From positions 744,001 through 808,000 of the forward strand of contig NZ_SETE01000002.1 of NCBI RefSeq assembly GCF_004152935.1: 64,000 bases of DNA, in the 5' to 3' direction. The notes under the pieces were generated by a model. That model was given only the letters and a program-made list of their open reading frames with translations, ran no database searches and was not told the origin of the DNA. How positions within the stretch are numbered: position 1 is the first letter of the stretch; every line of letters begins with the position of its first letter. The position numbers were made by a program, and so were the translations under genes. Below, piece by piece: positions 9,834 through 19,147 of the stretch. This DNA is from Brumimicrobium glaciale (GTDB lineage: Bacteria; Bacteroidota; Bacteroidia; Flavobacteriales_D; Crocinitomicaceae).

Positions 9834-10662
9834 ACAAATGGTAAGGTATGTAGCAATTGGAGCAGTCGCTTTAATTGTATTTGTAATATTTTTTAATTCG
9901 TGGACAGATGTTGAGCCAGGTGAGCAAGGATTTGTTTTTAAGCCTTTCAACACACCAAGTATCACTGAAAAGGATGCTTTTGTAGAAGGAACGTATTTTA
10001 TTCTTCCATGGAATGAAATGATTACTTATGAAGTAGTTAACAAGTCAAAACAATATGTTCAAAAAGTAATGGATGTCAATGGTACAGACGTTACAGTTGA
10101 AGTTTCAGTGAACTACAACATTATTCCAGCGAAAGTTGCGAATTTGCACATAAAACACCGTGAGAATTACACAATTTTCATTGATGATAAATCAAAAGGT
10201 GCGATTAAGGACGTTATTGGACGTTATACTTATGAGCAGGTTTACTCTACAAAAAGAGAGGCATTAGAGGGAGAAATTGAAGCTATTTTAGAAAGAGATT
10301 TCGAAGGAAACTTCTTGAACTTAAACTATGTTGAGATTGCAGACGTTAATCTACCAGATAACATTGCAGCTCAAATTGAGGAAAAAGAAACTCAGAAACA
10401 AAGAAACCTTACAGCTAAGGAAAAGCAAAAAGAGCAAGAATATTTAGCGAATGCTAGAATTGAGAAAGCAAGAGGAGATTCATCTTTGATCGTTTCTGCA
10501 ATCTTTAAAGCGGAAGCAATTCGTTTAGAGGCTGAGCAAATTTCTAAAAACCCACAATACATTGAATTGAAAAAATGGGAAAAATGGGATGGTGTTGGTT
10601 CTCCTTATGGAAACAGTAATGTGTTTGGAGATAAGGCAATTTCGATTTTAAAGTCAAACTAA
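9823..10662 (+). CDS. SPFH/band-7 (prohibitin-like) membrane protein
   Basis: 279 residues. A single N-terminal transmembrane helix (about residues 8-26, AIGAVALIVFVIFF) anchors an SPFH/band-7 domain (GEQGFVFKPFN through VNYNIIPAKVANLHI, about residues 30-150). A charged coiled-coil region rich in Lys and Glu follows (KEKQKEQEYLANARIEKARG), typical of prohibitin/HflK-like scaffolds that form rings in the membrane and regulate proteases or lipid microdomains. It overlaps the upstream small membrane gene by 11 bases and is followed by a good terminator. The domain call is firm; the specific function is unknown. Confidence 0.88.
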   Translation: METKQMVRYVAIGAVALIVFVIFFNSWTDVEPGEQGFVFKPFNTPSITEKDAFVEGTYFILPWNEMITYEVVNKSKQYVQKVMDVNGTDVTVEVSVNYNIIPAKVANLHIKHRENYTIFIDDKSKGAIKDVIGRYTYEQVYSTKREALEGEIEAILERDFEGNFLNLNYVEIADVNLPDNIAAQIEEKETQKQRNLTAKEKQKEQEYLANARIEKARGDSSLIVSAIFKAEAIRLEAEQISKNPQYIELKKWEKWDGVGSPYGNSNVFGDKAISILKSN

Positions 10663-10708
10663 GAAATAATTCAAGGATTGAAAGATTCAAGAATTTAATG
10701 AATATTTG

Positions 10709-10743
10709 AAAAGCGATTTACTTAGGTAGGTCGCTTTTTTTTT
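10709..10743 (+). terminator. Rho-independent terminator after SPFH gene
   Basis: AAAAGCGA at 10709-10716 pairs with TCGCTTTT at 10731-10738, followed by continued T to 10743. Confidence 0.75.
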
Positions 10744-10755
10744 GGTTTAAGGAAA

Positions 10756-10847
10756 GGAAGAATTACGCAAAGATTCGCAGAGGAGCAGAGATTCGCAGAG
10801 AAAAGAAGGGAAGAAAGAAAGGAAGAATTACGCAGAGTTACGTAGAG
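10756..10847 (+). repeat. Degenerate direct repeat (ACGCAGAG words)
   Basis: GGAAGAATTACGCAAAG at 10756 recurs as GGAAGAATTACGCAGAG at 10821, each continuing into CGCAGAG/CGTAGAG words. It lies in the 384-base gap between the SPFH and desaturase genes, where I see no further gene. Confidence 0.55.
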
Positions 10848-11012
10848 CAGAGCACTGCATTGAGCTTGTTGAATATGATTCAGAGAGAAAAGAAAGAAGT
10901 GATAATTATCAATTCAAAAGAAATCTAACGATTATACAAGTTCATCATTCATAGTTCATCATTCATAACTACTTAAGTCACTTCTGTTACACAAATACAA
11001 ACTACAATTCTG

Positions 11013-11020
11013 TATTTTTG
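11013..11020 (+). promoter_or_regulatory. -7 promoter element (TATTTTTG)
   Basis: Perfect TAnnTTTG match 26 bases before the desaturase start codon at 11047. Confidence 0.55.
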
Positions 11021-11046
11021 TCCTTAAATAAGTTTATTTTTATCAC

Positions 11047-11934
11047 ATGAACGAGTATATAGAATTATTTTCAAAGACTTACACCAATTATGCGAACTAC
11101 CTTTGGAAGACGATCAAAACTCCATTTACCGAGGGAGATTTTAATTTCTTCTATTTCGTAATTATCATTTCTTTGGTCGTTTGGGGATTAGAGTTGCTCG
11201 CTCCTTGGAGAAAAGAACAAAAGGCATTCAGGAAAGATTTCTGGTTGGATGGATTTTATATGTTCTTCAATTTCTTCATTTTCAACCTCCTACTCTACAT
11301 TGCTTTGTCCTCAGTTACCGTTGAATTCCTAAATAATTTATTGGCTCCTTTGGGCTATGAAGGCGGACATTTAATTGACTTATCAAATCTACATTGGGGT
11401 TTACAACTCTTCTTGTTCTTTATAATTGCAGATTTCGTACAGTGGTGCGTTCATGTTATGTTGCATCATGTTCCGTTCCTTTGGAAAATTCACAAAGTTC
11501 ACCATTCAGTTAAAGAAATGGGATTTGCTGCTCACATGCGTTACCATTTCGGTGAAACATTCGTTTATAATTCAATCAAATATATTTCTTTGTCGATGAT
11601 TTTCGGTTTCCAATTAGAATTAGCATTTATCGTTTATGCATCTGCAGTTGCTATTGGACATTTGAATCACGCGAATCTAGGTTGGGATTACGGTCCGCTT
11701 AAATACATTTTCAACAATCCTAAAATGCATATTTGGCACCACGCTAAAGAATTGCCTAAGGAACATCCTTACGGAATGAATTATGGTATTTCACTAAGTA
11801 TTTGGGATTATATTTTCAGAACAAACTACATTCCTTATGATGGTCGAGATATTGAAATAGGTTTTAACGATGACGAAAAATATCCTAAAGGATTCTTCCA
11901 ACAACTTATTGCTCCTTTCCAAAAGGAAAAATAG
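11047..11934 (+). CDS. Sterol desaturase / fatty acid hydroxylase family protein
   Basis: A 295-residue membrane protein of the fatty acid hydroxylase superfamily (PF04116), diiron enzymes that hydroxylate or desaturate lipids or carotenoids using O2. The eight-His pattern is visible: HVMLHH, HKVHH, HLNHAN and HIWHH, spaced as in the family. Four or five hydrophobic segments surround them (for example residues 32-48 and 75-95). The substrate cannot be read from sequence; bacterial relatives act on sterol-like, hopanoid or ornithine lipids. A small conserved membrane gene follows 87 bases later and may be cotranscribed. Confidence 0.88.
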   Translation: MNEYIELFSKTYTNYANYLWKTIKTPFTEGDFNFFYFVIIISLVVWGLELLAPWRKEQKAFRKDFWLDGFYMFFNFFIFNLLLYIALSSVTVEFLNNLLAPLGYEGGHLIDLSNLHWGLQLFLFFIIADFVQWCVHVMLHHVPFLWKIHKVHHSVKEMGFAAHMRYHFGETFVYNSIKYISLSMIFGFQLELAFIVYASAVAIGHLNHANLGWDYGPLKYIFNNPKMHIWHHAKELPKEHPYGMNYGISLSIWDYIFRTNYIPYDGRDIEIGFNDDEKYPKGFFQQLIAPFQKEK

Positions 11935-12021
11935 TAAGTAAGCAAGGAATATTGAGTTGTGAGTATTGAGAAGTGCTTTAAACTAATTTCTGGTTACCTT
12001 ATACTGAAATAAAATAAAATC

Positions 12022-12270
12022 ATGAATAAAAAGAAGAACAACAATATCGTTTTAGCATTACTTGCCTCATTGACTCTAGGCTTGGCTCCTTTTACTCCAG
12101 AACCTCATCTTTTCGGAAAATTAAAATGGGTTTTTGGCGGAGCAAATGGAATGCAACCAATGGATTGGTTTGATTTGTTAATGCATGGTGCTCCTTGGAT
12201 TTGGTTGATTGTGGAAATTATTAGATTTGGATTGAGTAAAAAAACTACTCCAGAAAGTAAGTCCAAGTAA
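12022..12270 (+). CDS. Small conserved membrane protein
   Basis: 82 residues with two hydrophobic stretches (about 8-24 and 51-67) separated by a distinctive polar loop containing LAPFTPEPH, GGANGM and DWFDLLMHGAPW. I recall this pattern from small conserved proteins of Flavobacteriia with no assigned function. The N-terminus is basic (NKKKNNN). It sits downstream of the lipid desaturase on the same strand, suggesting but not proving a shared membrane role. Confidence 0.7.
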   Translation: MNKKKNNNIVLALLASLTLGLAPFTPEPHLFGKLKWVFGGANGMQPMDWFDLLMHGAPWIWLIVEIIRFGLSKKTTPESKSK

Positions 12271-12416
12271 TGTGATTTCTTAAAGTTACAGCCTACCTTG
12301 GGCAAAGGTTTTTAAGATTTTATAAAATTTACCACCTAAAAAAGCAACTTTGTATTTTGATTGTCGTTTATTTACTAGCTCAGTGAACTGTATTCACAAG
12401 TTAAACAACAACAATT

Positions 12417-12752
12417 ATGAAGCTTACTATTTTATCTTTATTTATTTTAATGTGCTCTGTTGCTTTTTCTCAGCAATACGAAACTACTCCTTCAAAATAT
12501 GACAATGTTATTGATGAAGTCATGATTGAACAATCTTTTGATTTTGACGATCCAATTGTAAAAGATGCAAGAATTATTTTACATGATTTTCTTGTAGCCT
12601 TAGACCATATTTCTAAAGGTGAGGCCACAGACCCAAACCGTGAGCAATATTTTCTAGATTTCAATGAAGCTCTTAGAAAAGCAAATGAATTAAACTTAAA
12701 TCTCTCCATGTTTCAATATAACATTGAGGAAATTTCTAAAATGACCCACTAA
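12417..12752 (+). CDS. Small secreted hypothetical protein
   Basis: 111 residues with a clear signal peptide (MKLTILSLFILMCSVAFSQ, cleavage near residue 18) and an acidic helical mature part with no domain I recognise. The stop codon is two bases from the ATG of the next large T9SS gene, so the two are almost certainly one transcript. It could be a partner or periplasmic helper of that protein; this is inference. CAACTTTG at 12345-12352 is an imperfect -7 element. Confidence 0.7.
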   Translation: MKLTILSLFILMCSVAFSQQYETTPSKYDNVIDEVMIEQSFDFDDPIVKDARIILHDFLVALDHISKGEATDPNREQYFLDFNEALRKANELNLNLSMFQYNIEEISKMTH

Positions 12753-12754
12753 TT

Positions 12755-15394
12755 ATGAAAGCACTAATAAAAATATTTATCTCAATACTTTTAGTTGGAA
12801 CAGTCAACTCTCTATCAGCGCAATGTATAATAAATGAAGTTGAAATCACACCTGAATTATTAGGAGTATGTGAAGGAACTTCTGACACTATTACCTTTGC
12901 TGGAAACGGAACTTGTCCTGGAGTTTGGGAATATCAAGTAACAACATCATCTCTGGTTGTTCTTCAACCATGGTCTATCAATGATCAATATGGATTCTCG
13001 CCTGATTCAACGGATGTACTTAGTGTGTTTGCAAGGTGTACGACATGTCCTAGTACAATCGTTTCAGACACAATTTTAATTGAAGTTATTCCTGAGCCTG
13101 TTATTGTGGCTGATACTTTCGTTTGTTATGGTACAAACGTAAATTTTTTAGCTACAGGACCTGATCCTGGAAATATGTCTTGGTGGGATAGTGAAAGCGG
13201 AGGAACACAACTTTCGGCAACACCAAGTTACACTTCTCCACCAATGACAGCGAATGATACAGTATTTATGCAAGTAGCTGGAACAGTTACCAGTAATACA
13301 ACTCAGGGTTCAATTCTAATTACAGAAGCTGGATTAGAAGGATTTCCTGGGGCTACATCTGCCGATTATGTTGAAATCTCAAACCTTTATGCAAATTCTG
13401 TAAATACTACAGGATGGGTAGTCGCAATTAGTCACACCTACGGAAATATTAATACAGTAAATCCTATAATTTGGAACTTACCTTCTTCATTTTCTCCTTG
13501 TTCTATACTTTCGAAAACAGATGTGGGTGGTCAAACAAACTATTGGGGAAACAACATTATTTGGGCATCAGGACAACCTGGATGGGTTGCGGTCGTGGAT
13601 GATGTTGGAAACCTCGTTGACTTTATTGCGTGGGGTTGGACAGCCGCTCAAATAGCTGCATTCAATCCAACTATTAACGGTTTCAGCGTTACAATGGGAA
13701 CGCAATGGTCTGGAAATGGGTGTAACTCAGCATGTCAAACTACAGCAGGAACTCCTTATAGCCATTCACGTACAGGGAATTCAGACACAGACACTGCAGC
13801 AGACTTTATTTGTCAAGCCAGTTCTTTAAACGTACTTAACCCGCTGTTAAATTGTGGATGGACAACGGCTAATATTACTTGTCCTTATCCAGTTGCAGTA
13901 GTTATTGATTCACTTCCTTCTGCTTCTGCGCCAGACACAACATTTTTAGAATGTTATGCAGACATTCCAGTAGCTGATCCTGCAATTATTATTGATGAAT
14001 TTGATGACCATACAATACCTCCTACAGTAGTTTATATAGGAGAGGTTTCTGATGGGAATTTATGTCCGGAAACTTTAACCCGCACATATAGGGTTTTAGA
14101 TTCTTGCGCTAATTTTATAGAAGTAGAACATATTATTATAATTCATGACACTGTAGCTCCAATAATGGACCCTGCTCCTGCTGATGTATTCGTTTCATGT
14201 TATTCAGAAATTCCTTTAATGGTTTCGCTTAACTGGACAGATAATTGTCTCGGTTCAGGAATTGAATTAGGTATGGAAGTTTCAAGTGGTACAACATGTC
14301 CAGAAGTATTAACACGTACATGGACCGTAACAGATACTTGTGGAAACACCGCTACTGAAACGCAAGTCATTACGATATTTGACACCATTGCGCCAGTAAT
14401 TCAAAAGTCGCCTGCTGATTTATCAATACAATGCTATTCTGACTTACCGGTAATGGGTCCACTTAATTGGACAGACAATTGCGACGGAAACGGCGTTCTC
14501 AACGGAGTAGAAATTTCAGATGGTCAAACTTGTCCAGAAACGATCATTAGAACTTGGTCAATAGCAGACGGATGTGGAAATACGAGTATAGAAACGCAAA
14601 TGATTATCATTAACGACATTACTCCTCCAACAGCAAGTAATTTACAAACTTTACAATTGCCAGTTTTACCGCCAGCTGACATATCTGTAGTAACCGATGC
14701 TGCTGATAACTGTGGAATTCCAGTTGTGGAATGGGTAGGAGATAATACAAACAATGGATTCTGTCCAGAAAATGTGATCAGAACTTATAGTGTAACCGAT
14801 GATTGTGGAAATGTAACTCTCGTTACACGTAAATTTATAATTGGCGATAATATTCCAGACGTTTCATTCACTGCTGATCCAACTATACTTGATGATTTGA
14901 GTTCAGGATTAGTTGAATTTGATAACAATACTACAGGTGCAATGTACTACAGTTGGAATTTCGGGGATAATTCTCCACCAAGTAATGATTTCAATCCTAC
15001 TCACCTATTCGACAATAGCGTTACAACAAACTATATAGTTTGGCTTACTGCAACATCTGAATATGGTTGTGTAGACAGTAACTATATTAGAATAAGTGTT
15101 TTTCAGGAATTACTTTACTTCATTCCAAATGCATTTACACCAGATAATGATGAGTTAAACCAAACATTTAAACCAATATTCACATCTGGTTTTAACCCAA
15201 ATGAATATCATTTCGTGGTTTATAATCGTTGGGGAGAAACTCTTTTTGAATCATACAATCATGAAGTTGGATGGGACGGAACCTTTAAGGGTGAAATCTT
15301 GAAAAAAGGAACTTTTGTTTACAAAATTGTATTTGGTTTAGAAGCTGATGACAGCCGAGAAGTGATATCAGGTAATTTCATCTTAATAAGATAA
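12755..15394 (+). CDS. T9SS type B (gliding-motility-type) secreted repeat protein
   Basis: 879 residues. Signal peptide to about residue 23 (SLSAQ). An Ig-like domain (VCYGTNVNFLATGPDPGNMSW) is followed by a lamin-tail domain from about residue 185 (SILITEAGLEGFPGATSADYVEISN), then four HYR-like repeats between about residues 400 and 720, each with a Cys-Pro-E-x-x-x-R-T pattern (CPETLTRTYRVLDSC, CPEVLTRTWTVTDTC and so on), a PKD-like domain (YYSWNFGDNSPPS), and a C-terminal type B sorting domain (FIPNAFTPDNDELNQTFKP ... VVYNRWGETLFES ... GWDGTFKG). Type B domains are typical of gliding-motility-associated surface proteins. No enzyme motif was found. It is second in a two-gene unit and is followed by a strong terminator. 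Confidence 0.9.
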   Translation: MKALIKIFISILLVGTVNSLSAQCIINEVEITPELLGVCEGTSDTITFAGNGTCPGVWEYQVTTSSLVVLQPWSINDQYGFSPDSTDVLSVFARCTTCPSTIVSDTILIEVIPEPVIVADTFVCYGTNVNFLATGPDPGNMSWWDSESGGTQLSATPSYTSPPMTANDTVFMQVAGTVTSNTTQGSILITEAGLEGFPGATSADYVEISNLYANSVNTTGWVVAISHTYGNINTVNPIIWNLPSSFSPCSILSKTDVGGQTNYWGNNIIWASGQPGWVAVVDDVGNLVDFIAWGWTAAQIAAFNPTINGFSVTMGTQWSGNGCNSACQTTAGTPYSHSRTGNSDTDTAADFICQASSLNVLNPLLNCGWTTANITCPYPVAVVIDSLPSASAPDTTFLECYADIPVADPAIIIDEFDDHTIPPTVVYIGEVSDGNLCPETLTRTYRVLDSCANFIEVEHIIIIHDTVAPIMDPAPADVFVSCYSEIPLMVSLNWTDNCLGSGIELGMEVSSGTTCPEVLTRTWTVTDTCGNTATETQVITIFDTIAPVIQKSPADLSIQCYSDLPVMGPLNWTDNCDGNGVLNGVEISDGQTCPETIIRTWSIADGCGNTSIETQMIIINDITPPTASNLQTLQLPVLPPADISVVTDAADNCGIPVVEWVGDNTNNGFCPENVIRTYSVTDDCGNVTLVTRKFIIGDNIPDVSFTADPTILDDLSSGLVEFDNNTTGAMYYSWNFGDNSPPSNDFNPTHLFDNSVTTNYIVWLTATSEYGCVDSNYIRISVFQELLYFIPNAFTPDNDELNQTFKPIFTSGFNPNEYHFVVYNRWGETLFESYNHEVGWDGTFKGEILKKGTFVYKIVFGLEADDSREVISGNFILIR

Positions 15395-15433
15395 ACTTTT
15401 CTATTCATAGAAAAACCTGAATTTAAAAGAAGG

Positions 15434-15481
15434 GGATTAAAAAAGAAGATGTATTGCATTGTCTTTTTTAATCCTTTTTTT
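15434..15481 (+). terminator. Strong terminator after the type B T9SS gene
   Basis: GGATTAAAAAAGA (15434-15446) pairs perfectly with TCTTTTTTAATCC (15462-15474); an inner ATG/CAT pair extends the stem, and a T-run follows to 15481. Confidence 0.85.
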
Positions 15482-15596
15482 TATGCCTAAAACTTAGATT
15501 TATGATGTCCTGAATATTTATAGCATGAAGTTTTTTGATTATGGGATGGTCAAGTAAATATGGAAAATTCCTCTGTCAACACTTTCTAAAATGAAA

Positions 15597-15621
15597 AAGC
15601 CTCAACAAATCGTCGAGGCTT
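15597..15621. terminator. Terminator between convergent genes (glyS side)
   Basis: AAGCCTC (15597-15603) pairs with GAGGCTT (15615-15621), with A-rich sequence on the left and T-rich on the right, so it can act in both directions; it lies 60 bases past the glyS stop. Confidence 0.65.
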
Positions 15622-15680
15622 TTCTTTATCTTAATTCCTTATATTCCCTCACTACTGTGAAAGATTATAATCTTTAATTC

Positions 15681-17222
15681 TTATCCTTTTTGAAGTAACT
15701 TTTTTAAGCTTACTTTTTCTTCGATAATGTCATGCAAATCTGCAATTGCTACACGCACTTGCTCCATTGTATCTCTATCACGAATAGTAACTGTATTGTC
15801 TTCCAATGATTGGTGATCCACGGTTACATGGAATGGCGTTCCAATTGCATCTTGACGACGGTAACGTTTTCCTATTGAATCTTTTTCATCATATTGACAA
15901 TTGAAATCAAATTTCAATTCATCTATAATCTCTCTTGCTTTCTCAGGCAAACCATCTTTTTTCGTTAACGGCATAACCGCAACTTTATATGGAGCCAAAG
16001 CTGGTGGAATTGATAAAACAACTCTTTCAGAACCATCTTCTAAGGTTTCATTTTTCAATGAAGCACTAAAAATTGCCAAGAACATACGGTCTAATCCAAC
16101 AGAAGTTTCCACTACATAAGGAACATAGCTTTGTTTCAATTCTGGGTCAAAAAACTGTAGCTTTTTACCAGAATGCTCTTCGTGTGCTTTAAGGTCAAAA
16201 TCTGTTCTTGAGTGAATTCCCTCCAGCTCTTTAAAGCCCATTGGGAAATCAAATTCAATATCAGAGGCAGCATTTGCGTAATGTGCCAATTTAATATGAT
16301 CATGATCTCTGTAGAATTCCTCCCCAAGACCTAATGCTTTATGCCATTTATTTCTTTTCTCTTTCCAGTGTTCGTACCATTTAAGTTCTTCTCCTGGACG
16401 CACAAAATATTGCATTTCCATTTGTTCAAACTCTCTCATACGGAAGATAAATTGACGTGCAACGATTTCGTTACGGAACGCTTTACCAATTTGCGCAATT
16501 CCAAAAGGAATCTTCATTCTACCCGTTTTCTGAACATTCAAGAAGTTTACAAAAATTCCTTGTGCAGTTTCAGGACGCAAATAAATTGTTGAAGAATCAT
16601 CTGCTACAGAACCTAATTCCGTTGAGAACATCAAATTAAATTGACGTACTTCCGTCCAGTTTTTAGATCCAGAAACAGGACAGGCAATACCCAATTCATC
16701 AATCATGCTTTTCAACGCTCCTAAATCATCAGCGTCAAAAATCTTCTCCAATTGACCTTCTAATTCATCAATCTTATCTTGATTTCTTTTCACGTTTGGA
16801 TTAGTAGCCAAGAATTGCTCTACATCAAAGTCATCACCGAAGCGCTTTTTACCTTTCTCGACGTCTTTTGCGATTTTCTCACGGTATTTCTCAATATATT
16901 CCTCTACGAGAACATCCGCACGGTAACGTTTTTTAGAATCTTTATTATCGATCATCGGATCGTTAAAAGCCTCAGTGTGTCCAGAAGCTTTCCAAGTTTT
17001 TGGGTGCATAAAAATGGCAGCATCCAAACCAACAATTTCCTCGTTCATTTGAACCATTGCAGCCCACCAATATTTCTTAATGTTGTTTTTCAACTCAACA
17101 CCCAACTGACCGTAATCGTACGTTGCCGATAAACCGTCATATATCTCAGAAGATGGAAATACATACCCATACTCTTTTGCGTGGGAAATAACATCTTTTA
17201 GCTTGTCTTCACTCTTTTTCAT
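15681..17222 (-). CDS. glyS: Glycyl-tRNA synthetase (alpha2 type)
   Basis: 513 residues, the homodimeric class II enzyme that charges tRNA-Gly in the cytoplasm, as expected for Bacteroidota. Visible signatures: N-terminal catalytic core with the SSEIYDGLSATYDYGQLGVE motif, the glycine-enzyme segment TAQGIFVNFLN, class II motif 2 (FRNEIVARQFIFRMREFEQ), the YRDHDH segment, motif 3 (VETSVGLDRMFLAI) and the C-terminal anticodon-binding domain starting LAPYKVAVMPL. Length is normal. A perfect TAATTTTG element ends four bases before the ATG, so the mRNA is probably nearly leaderless. Convergent with the previous gene. Confidence 0.97.
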   Translation of the reverse strand: MKKSEDKLKDVISHAKEYGYVFPSSEIYDGLSATYDYGQLGVELKNNIKKYWWAAMVQMNEEIVGLDAAIFMHPKTWKASGHTEAFNDPMIDNKDSKKRYRADVLVEEYIEKYREKIAKDVEKGKKRFGDDFDVEQFLATNPNVKRNQDKIDELEGQLEKIFDADDLGALKSMIDELGIACPVSGSKNWTEVRQFNLMFSTELGSVADDSSTIYLRPETAQGIFVNFLNVQKTGRMKIPFGIAQIGKAFRNEIVARQFIFRMREFEQMEMQYFVRPGEELKWYEHWKEKRNKWHKALGLGEEFYRDHDHIKLAHYANAASDIEFDFPMGFKELEGIHSRTDFDLKAHEEHSGKKLQFFDPELKQSYVPYVVETSVGLDRMFLAIFSASLKNETLEDGSERVVLSIPPALAPYKVAVMPLTKKDGLPEKAREIIDELKFDFNCQYDEKDSIGKRYRRQDAIGTPFHVTVDHQSLEDNTVTIRDRDTMEQVRVAIADLHDIIEEKVSLKKLLQKG

Positions 17223-17226
17223 GGGG

Positions 17227-17234
17227 CAAAATTA
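17227..17234 (-). promoter_or_regulatory. -7 promoter element abutting glyS ATG
   Basis: TAATTTTG on the minus strand, separated from the glyS ATG by only CCCC. The transcription start would fall at or next to the start codon, implying a leaderless mRNA. Confidence 0.65.
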
Positions 17235-17296
17235 AACAATTTATCCTAATTATGAGTGATGAATGTTGAATGATAAACGGAACAAATTATGAATAT

Positions 17297-17399
17297 TTAG
17301 ATGCTAGACTTTTAGATGTTAGATTTTTAGATATTAGACAATAGACCTTTAGATGCTAGACTAAAAATTGTTAAGGCTTTAGGTGTTTGACTATTAGAT
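17297..17399 (+). repeat. Degenerate tandem repeat (TTAGATGCTAGAC)
   Basis: Words TTAGATGCTAGAC, TTAGATGTTAGAT, TTAGATATTAGAC and TTAGATGCTAGAC follow at 13-20 base intervals. This sits in the 370-base gap before the barrel genes. Irregular spacing and decay rule out CRISPR. No gene is visible in the gap; an AATTACGAATTAG word near 17530 resembles those at 9245 and 60760. Confidence 0.65.
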
Positions 17400-17592
17400 A
17401 AGATGACTGGATTCCTCGGCATTGTTATAAAAACCAGAACTTATTAAAAGAGATTCCAGACGTTTCAATTTACTTTTACTAGTCAATTACGAAAAAGAGG
17501 AACAATAAATTAATAGTATTTCGATTGGGAATTAATCAATTACGAATTAGAGAGATTCAAAAAGAATAATACTTTTACAGAAAAATATATAA

Positions 17593-18258
17593 ATGAAATT
17601 TCTATTACTTGTAGTCTTTACCCTTTTTATAAATTATACTTTTGCTCAACCCAAGGTTGTTACATTTGGTGGAGAGTCAGAAGACAGGAAATTTTCCTTT
17701 GTAGAATCTAATAATTTAAAATTCTCTATTCTTGAATTTGTTTCCTCAGATTACTCCTTTTATTATGAAAGAAAGATCCACAATAAATTATCATTTGAGG
17801 TGGGTGCAGGCGCTACTTATGGAGATTTTATTGGAAACTTCTTTACACCCACACCTGAGATTTCAGATAATATAGGCTTAGACAAAAGATTAGGTTACAG
17901 TTTTTCTGGAGCGCTTCGTTTTTATTTTAGTGAGGTGTTTGATGGCTTTTACGCTGCTCCAGAATTTAAGTACAGGTTATACAATTGGGAAAATGATATA
18001 TCCATTCCTAGTGAAGATAATTTCAATCCTGATCAATATATAACAGTTGCAGAAAGTAGAGCCCACACTATTGCACGTATAAATTTTGGGTTTTTCACCA
18101 CCACCTACAACAACTTCTCTTGGGATTTTCACTTCGGAATTGGAGTTAACAAGCGCACTGAAAATGTTTATACGTACGAAGCCAATCAAGTTAAAAATAT
18201 AAATTTACCGATTATTCCTCGTGTTAGTATAGGAATAAAAGTAGGCTATCTTTTTTAA
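17593..18258 (+). CDS. Outer-membrane beta-barrel protein (paralog 1)
   Basis: 221 residues with a signal peptide (MKFLLLVVFTLFINYTFAQ, cleavage after residue 18). The mature protein has alternating aromatic strands ending in a terminal aromatic (IGIKVGYLF), typical of an 8-10 strand outer-membrane barrel. It aligns along its length with the next gene: shared ILEFVSSDYSFYYE / LLEFTSSDFSLYYE, RLGYSFSGALRFYFSE / KLGYSFTAAIRFYPSE and DFHFGIGVNKRTE / DFHFGMGINSRTE. The pair, plus a decayed third copy at 19361, arose by tandem duplication. Ligand or function unknown. Confidence 0.8.
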   Translation: MKFLLLVVFTLFINYTFAQPKVVTFGGESEDRKFSFVESNNLKFSILEFVSSDYSFYYERKIHNKLSFEVGAGATYGDFIGNFFTPTPEISDNIGLDKRLGYSFSGALRFYFSEVFDGFYAAPEFKYRLYNWENDISIPSEDNFNPDQYITVAESRAHTIARINFGFFTTTYNNFSWDFHFGIGVNKRTENVYTYEANQVKNINLPIIPRVSIGIKVGYLF

Positions 18259-18369
18259 AAGACTCAAATAGTGTCCGCAAGAAAACTAAAGATTTTTAAG
18301 TCTTTGATAAGAAAAATTCAAAGACAAGGCTTGTGAAATTTTTGAATTGTCAGGAGTTTAAATTTATAA

Positions 18370-18425
18370 ATGCGATGCCCTGCGTTGTGCAGAGCCTGTC
18401 GAAGTAAGCCTGTCGATGGGACTGC
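18370..18425 (+). repeat. CTTGTCGA-type dispersed repeat
   Basis: GAGCCTGTCGAAGTAAGCCTGTCGATGGGA contains two direct copies of GCCTGTCGA. Related words CTGAGCTTGTCGATG (about 21619) and TCTCGACAAGCTCAG (about 24531) occur elsewhere in the window, always in gene-free DNA. The motif is familiar as a REP-like word in Bacteroidota genomes. It is noticeably more GC-rich than its surroundings. Confidence 0.5.
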
Positions 18426-18496
18426 AATTAAAAACAAGCATAACCCAGTATTTGGAGTATTCTTGCAAAGACTAAATAATAACAACACTGTAAAAT

Positions 18497-19147
18497 ATGA
18501 AAACAATACTTACATTTATTTTCGCACTGTCCTTCACTTTTATACATTCTCAACCAAGAACCATAACAGTTGATTCAGAACAATTAGAAAAATCAGATTA
18601 TCTAGAGTCAAATGCAATTAAACTGCACTTACTTGAATTTACTTCGTCCGATTTTTCACTTTACTACGAAAAAGCTCTTTTTAGTAAAATAAGTGCTGAA
18701 GTTGGAATAGGACTTACATTTGCAGATGATATTGGTCATATATCTTCACCAACTACAAACGGCCCAATCAATCCTGATAATAAATTAGGTTATAGTTTTA
18801 CAGCTGCAATACGCTTCTATCCATCAGAGATACTTAACCAATTTTACATTGCACCGGAATACAAATTCAGAAAATACAATTGGAACAGAGAATTCTCGAA
18901 CTATTTTGGATTTACGGATGTGGATGGAGTCAGAGCAGATGAAAGCAGAGTTCATTCTATTCCAAGAATAACATTTGGATATGTAGTCTATCTATTCGAG
19001 TATGTATTTGTCGACTTTCATTTTGGAATGGGAATTAATAGTCGAACTGAAACACTTTATAACCCATTCACGTCACAAATTGAGGTAAATAAGTTAAGTC
19101 CACGTCCAAAGGTAAATGGAGGATTCAAAATAGGGTTCATTTTTTAA
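18497..19147 (+). CDS. Outer-membrane beta-barrel protein (paralog 2)
   Basis: 216 residues, signal peptide MKTILTFIFALSFTFIHSQ. Same architecture as the previous gene, with matching blocks LGYSFTAAIRFYPSE, FYIAPEYKFRKYNW and the closing GGFKIGFIF. Divergence between the two is substantial at protein level, so the duplication is old. The 238-base spacer holds a short GC-richer repeat with GCCTGTCGA words. Function unknown; the aromatic C-terminus and strand pattern place it in the outer membrane. Confidence 0.8.
   Translation: MKTILTFIFALSFTFIHSQPRTITVDSEQLEKSDYLESNAIKLHLLEFTSSDFSLYYEKALFSKISAEVGIGLTFADDIGHISSPTTNGPINPDNKLGYSFTAAIRFYPSEILNQFYIAPEYKFRKYNWNREFSNYFGFTDVDGVRADESRVHSIPRITFGYVVYLFEYVFVDFHFGMGINSRTETLYNPFTSQIEVNKLSPRPKVNGGFKIGFIF

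Noticed and set aside
10780-10860. Possible tRNA-like or small RNA signal in purine-rich sequence
   Set aside because: No cloverleaf, no CCA, no conserved T-loop; it is a simple GCAGAG repeat.
12105-12305. Minus-strand 66-codon frame opposite the small membrane gene
   Set aside because: Antisense shadow of a conserved small gene; no signal or motif.
17297-17399. Possible CRISPR array
   Set aside because: Units are 13-20 bases, irregular, with no unique spacers and no cas genes nearby.
18370-18573. 67-codon open frame across the GCCTGTCGA repeat and the start of the second barrel gene
   Set aside because: Composed of repeat sequence and out-of-frame signal-peptide codons; no plausible protein.
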